Of a DNA stretch of 7,756 bases, positions 6,306-7,756 are shown piece by piece (within the stretch, counting starts at the first letter, position 1; each line of letters begins with the position of its first letter). The notes under the pieces are model-generated. The model had not been told where the DNA came from, did not search any database, and saw only the letters and a list, made by a program, of their open reading frames with translations. The translations under genes were made by a program, and so were the position numbers. The DNA comes from Chitinophagales bacterium (GTDB lineage: Bacteria; Bacteroidota; Bacteroidia; Chitinophagales; Chitinophagaceae). Location: assembly GCA_025355935.1 (NCBI GenBank), contig JANXYS010000251.1:1-7756 (forward strand), read 5' to 3'.

Positions 6306-7085
6306 TTGATACCTACAATTAAAAGTAAACTTCCTCATGCGGGCACCAACATATTTACGGTGATGAGCTCTCATGCAGCGGAACATAATGCTGTTAATTT
6401 AGGTCAGGGATTTCCTGATTTTGGCATGGATCCTGAACTTACCAGGCTCGTGGGAGCCGCCATGGCTGATGGCCATAATCAATATGTTCACATGAATGGG
6501 CTGCCGTTGTTACGACAACAACTCGCCGAAAAGGTCTCTTATCTTTATAGCAATACTATCGATCCGGACGAAGAAATTACTATTACTCCCGGTGGTACCT
6601 ATGCAATATATTCTGCTCTCACATCGATCGTTCAGAAGGGAGATGAAGTGATTGTTTTTGAACCTGCGTTTGATAGTTATATTCCTAATATTGAAATTAA
6701 CGGGGGGATTGCTATTACAATTTCATTGACTTTTCCTGACTATAAGATCGATTGGGAAGTAGTTAGAAATAAGGTAAATATAAATACCCGGGCGATTATC
6801 ATTAATTCACCACATAACCCTACCGGAACCCTGATCACAGAAGATGATATACGTGAACTACAGGCGATAGTAAAGGATACGGGAATTTTCATTATCAGCG
6901 ATGAAGTGTACGAGCATCTTGTGTTCAACGGGCGCGAACATTTATCCGTTTTAAAATATCCAGACCTTTATGAACGAAGTTTTGTCTGTTTTTCGTTTGG
7001 AAAGGTTTATCACTGTACCGGCTGGAAACTTGGTTATTGTATTGTCCGGGTCCGCGCGATCAGCACCGCGCAGAAGTTGGCCTGA
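6306..7085 (+). CDS. PLP-dependent aminotransferase (methionine/kynurenine type), 3' end lost at the junction
   Basis: This fold-type I aminotransferase resembles YbdL-like methionine aminotransferases and kynurenine aminotransferases. Visible motifs are SKLPHAGTNIFTVMS (7-21), NLGQGFPDF (31-39), NQYVHMNGLPLLR (58-70), TPGGTYAIYSAL (94-105), NSPHNPTG (167-174), ISDEVYEH (197-204) and FSFGKVYHCTGWKLGYC (229-245). K233 should be the Schiff-base lysine, with N171, D199 and Y202 contacting PLP. Residues up to about I246 are genuine; the next 13 (247-259, VRVRAISTAQKLA) are translated from foreign GC-rich DNA and match nothing expected. About 130 residues are missing from a usual ~380, including the C-terminal domain and its substrate-carboxylate arginine, so the product as written would be inactive. 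The start is TTG at 6306: relatives begin just before the SKLP segment, and the first in-frame ATG (6363, residue 20) would remove it. An in-frame stop at 6273 limits any upstream extension. Confidence 0.88.
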   Translation: MIPTIKSKLPHAGTNIFTVMSSHAAEHNAVNLGQGFPDFGMDPELTRLVGAAMADGHNQYVHMNGLPLLRQQLAEKVSYLYSNTIDPDEEITITPGGTYAIYSALTSIVQKGDEVIVFEPAFDSYIPNIEINGGIAITISLTFPDYKIDWEVVRNKVNINTRAIIINSPHNPTGTLITEDDIRELQAIVKDTGIFIISDEVYEHLVFNGREHLSVLKYPDLYERSFVCFSFGKVYHCTGWKLGYCIVRVRAISTAQKLA

Positions 7086-7516
7086 GAGGTACCGGTCAGA
7101 AATAGTCCGCTGGCCTTGGCGCCAAAGCCGAACAGCTCGGCCATCCAGGCCACCACCTGGCGTTCGACCTCGATGGGCATGTGGTCGCGGCCGCCCAGGT
7201 TGGCGTTCAGGCCGCCGGCCAGCATCTCCGCCAACATGCCCACGGCCGTGCCGCCGCCCTGCACCCAGCCCATGAATCCTGGATGCCGGTTGCCGCTGGA
7301 GTAAGGCGCGACGTCGGCCATGAAGGCGCCGTGCACCTGCGCCAGTTCCGCCGGCGCCCAAGGCAGGTCTTCACGAAACCGCGCCCGCATCTGGTCGCTC
7401 GGCGCCTGCCACAGTGGCGCGTCCGCCACCCCGGCCAGGGTGTCGATCATATCGTCCAGCATCCGATGTCCCTGGGCCCGCAGCGCGCCCCAGTCCTCGG
7501 GATCCAGTCCAGACAT
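7034..7516 (-). CDS. Group II PLP-dependent decarboxylase (aromatic-L-amino-acid decarboxylase family), N-terminal part
   Basis: The frame starts at ATG 7516-7514 and gives 160 residues, of which about 157 are genuine; the last few (TIQ) and the stop at 7036-7034 come from the Bacteroidota side of the junction. Family features are the N-terminal dimerisation segment and a pyridoxal-decarboxylase core with HPGFMGWVQGGGT (78-90), NANLGGRDHMPIEVERQV (104-121), FGFGAKASGLFLTGTSQAN (129-147) and the run on to LIARTR (152-157). The GTSQAN segment corresponds to the phosphate-binding region of this family. The lysine that binds PLP lies well beyond the break, so roughly two thirds of a usual ~470-residue enzyme is missing. 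Codons end mostly in G or C, unlike everything left of the junction. The substrate (aromatic amino acid, glutamate or other) cannot be decided. It is divergent from a FAD oxidoreductase across 140 bases. Confidence 0.85.
   Translation of the reverse strand: MSGLDPEDWGALRAQGHRMLDDMIDTLAGVADAPLWQAPSDQMRARFREDLPWAPAELAQVHGAFMADVAPYSSGNRHPGFMGWVQGGGTAVGMLAEMLAGGLNANLGGRDHMPIEVERQVVAWMAELFGFGAKASGLFLTGTSQANFCAVLIARTRTIQ
7041..7048. other. Junction between Bacteroidota-type and GC-rich alphaproteobacterial-type DNA
   Basis: Left of here the plus strand encodes a normal aminotransferase through GYCI (7032-7043). Right of here the minus strand encodes a normal decarboxylase back to about R157 (7048-7046). 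Neither protein continues past this point in any frame I can see. GC, counted by hand, is 23/60 at 6841-6900, 37/60 at 7081-7140 and 42/60 at 7141-7200. The break falls within about five bases, with no insertion sequence, terminal repeat, tRNA or integrase beside it. A chimeric assembly or cloning join fits best. Confidence 0.85.
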
Positions 7517-7656
7517 TGCGCCTCCAACGCCCGCCGGGGCCGCACGGCGACGGCCGAGAGCGGGACGAGCGCCAGGGCTAGGCCGGAACGGTTGGCGAGG
7601 CGTTAAGGGGCAGCGCTGTCCTTGCCCGAGGCCGACGGTCCAGCTAACCGGTCTCC

Positions 7657-7756
7657 ATGCCCCACGACGTCCTGATCATCGGCTCAGGCATGGCTGGCGC
7701 GTCGCTGGCGGCGATGCTGGCGCCGCATCGCTCGGTGATCGTGGCGGAGCGCGAGG
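7657..7756 (+). CDS. FAD-dependent oxidoreductase (DadA/D-amino-acid-oxidase-like), N-terminal fragment
   Basis: ATG at 7657 opens 33 codons running off the right edge. The peptide starts MPHDVLIIGSGMAGASLAA and ends SVIVAERE. This is a classic N-terminal dinucleotide-binding fold: a hydrophobic first strand, GSGMAG (9-14, fitting GxGxxG), a small-residue helix, and a second strand ending in an acidic residue (E31) placed to hold the FAD ribose. Glycine/D-amino-acid oxidase and DadA-like dehydrogenases begin this way, but other FAD enzymes such as flavin monooxygenases do too, so the substrate is open. It belongs to the GC-rich side and is divergent from the decarboxylase. In the 140-base spacer (7517-7656) I see no convincing sigma-70 promoter. 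No strong ribosome-binding site precedes the ATG, but the binding fold beginning at residue 4 supports this start. Confidence 0.8.
   Translation, partial: MPHDVLIIGSGMAGASLAAMLAPHRSVIVAERE

Noticed and set aside
7020..7060. Genomic-island or mobile-element boundary
   Set aside because: No integrase, transposase, tRNA, terminal inverted repeat or target duplication is visible, and genes on both sides are broken; an assembly or cloning chimera is simpler.
6951..7361. 136-codon minus-strand frame across the junction
   Set aside because: It is a shadow frame rich in Arg and Gly from GC-rich DNA, overlapping the real decarboxylase and crossing the chimeric join.
7181..7606. 141-codon plus-strand frame in GC-rich DNA
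   Set aside because: Antisense to the decarboxylase, with the Arg/His/Ala/Pro-rich composition typical of shadow frames in GC-rich genes; the decarboxylase motifs are unambiguous.

Overview
The window joins DNA from two unrelated bacteria. Positions 1 to about 7043 look like a Bacteroidota genome, probably near Chitinophagaceae: AT-leaning codon use, A-rich start regions without strong Shine-Dalgarno sites, and a Bacteroidota-style long RecQ. From about 7046 to the end the DNA is GC-rich, with codon use and proteins of an alphaproteobacterial type (Caulobacterales-like is my best guess). Two 60-base stretches counted by hand give 38% GC (6841-6900) and 70% GC (7141-7200). The change falls within a few bases and cuts a gene on each side, so a chimeric contig or clone is the most likely explanation.

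Layout, left to right. A truncated SemiSWEET/PQ-loop transporter gene runs off the left edge on the minus strand, with an attenuator-like pair of alternative hairpins just ahead of its start. About 500 bases follow with no gene I can support. Then comes recQ on the minus strand with a clear intrinsic terminator. A 265-base divergent spacer leads to a plus-strand run: a KdsD-type arabinose-5-phosphate isomerase, a ManC-type mannose-1-phosphate guanylyltransferase, a secreted or membrane-anchored transglutaminase-like protein of unknown role, and a PLP aminotransferase of the methionine/kynurenine aminotransferase type that breaks off at the junction. Beyond the junction are the 5' part of a group II PLP-dependent decarboxylase (minus strand) and the first 33 codons of a divergent FAD-dependent oxidoreductase (plus strand).

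How the genes may work together. The isomerase supplies arabinose-5-phosphate for Kdo, and ManC supplies GDP-mannose, so both feed cell-surface glycan synthesis. The transglutaminase-like protein follows on the same strand and its predicted topology puts its catalytic domain outside the cytoplasm, so an envelope role is possible but unproven. The aminotransferase is probably an independent amino-acid gene.

I found no tRNA, rRNA, CRISPR array, insertion sequence or phage gene, and no convincing new multi-gene system. The observations most worth following are the inter-species junction and the unassigned transglutaminase-like protein.
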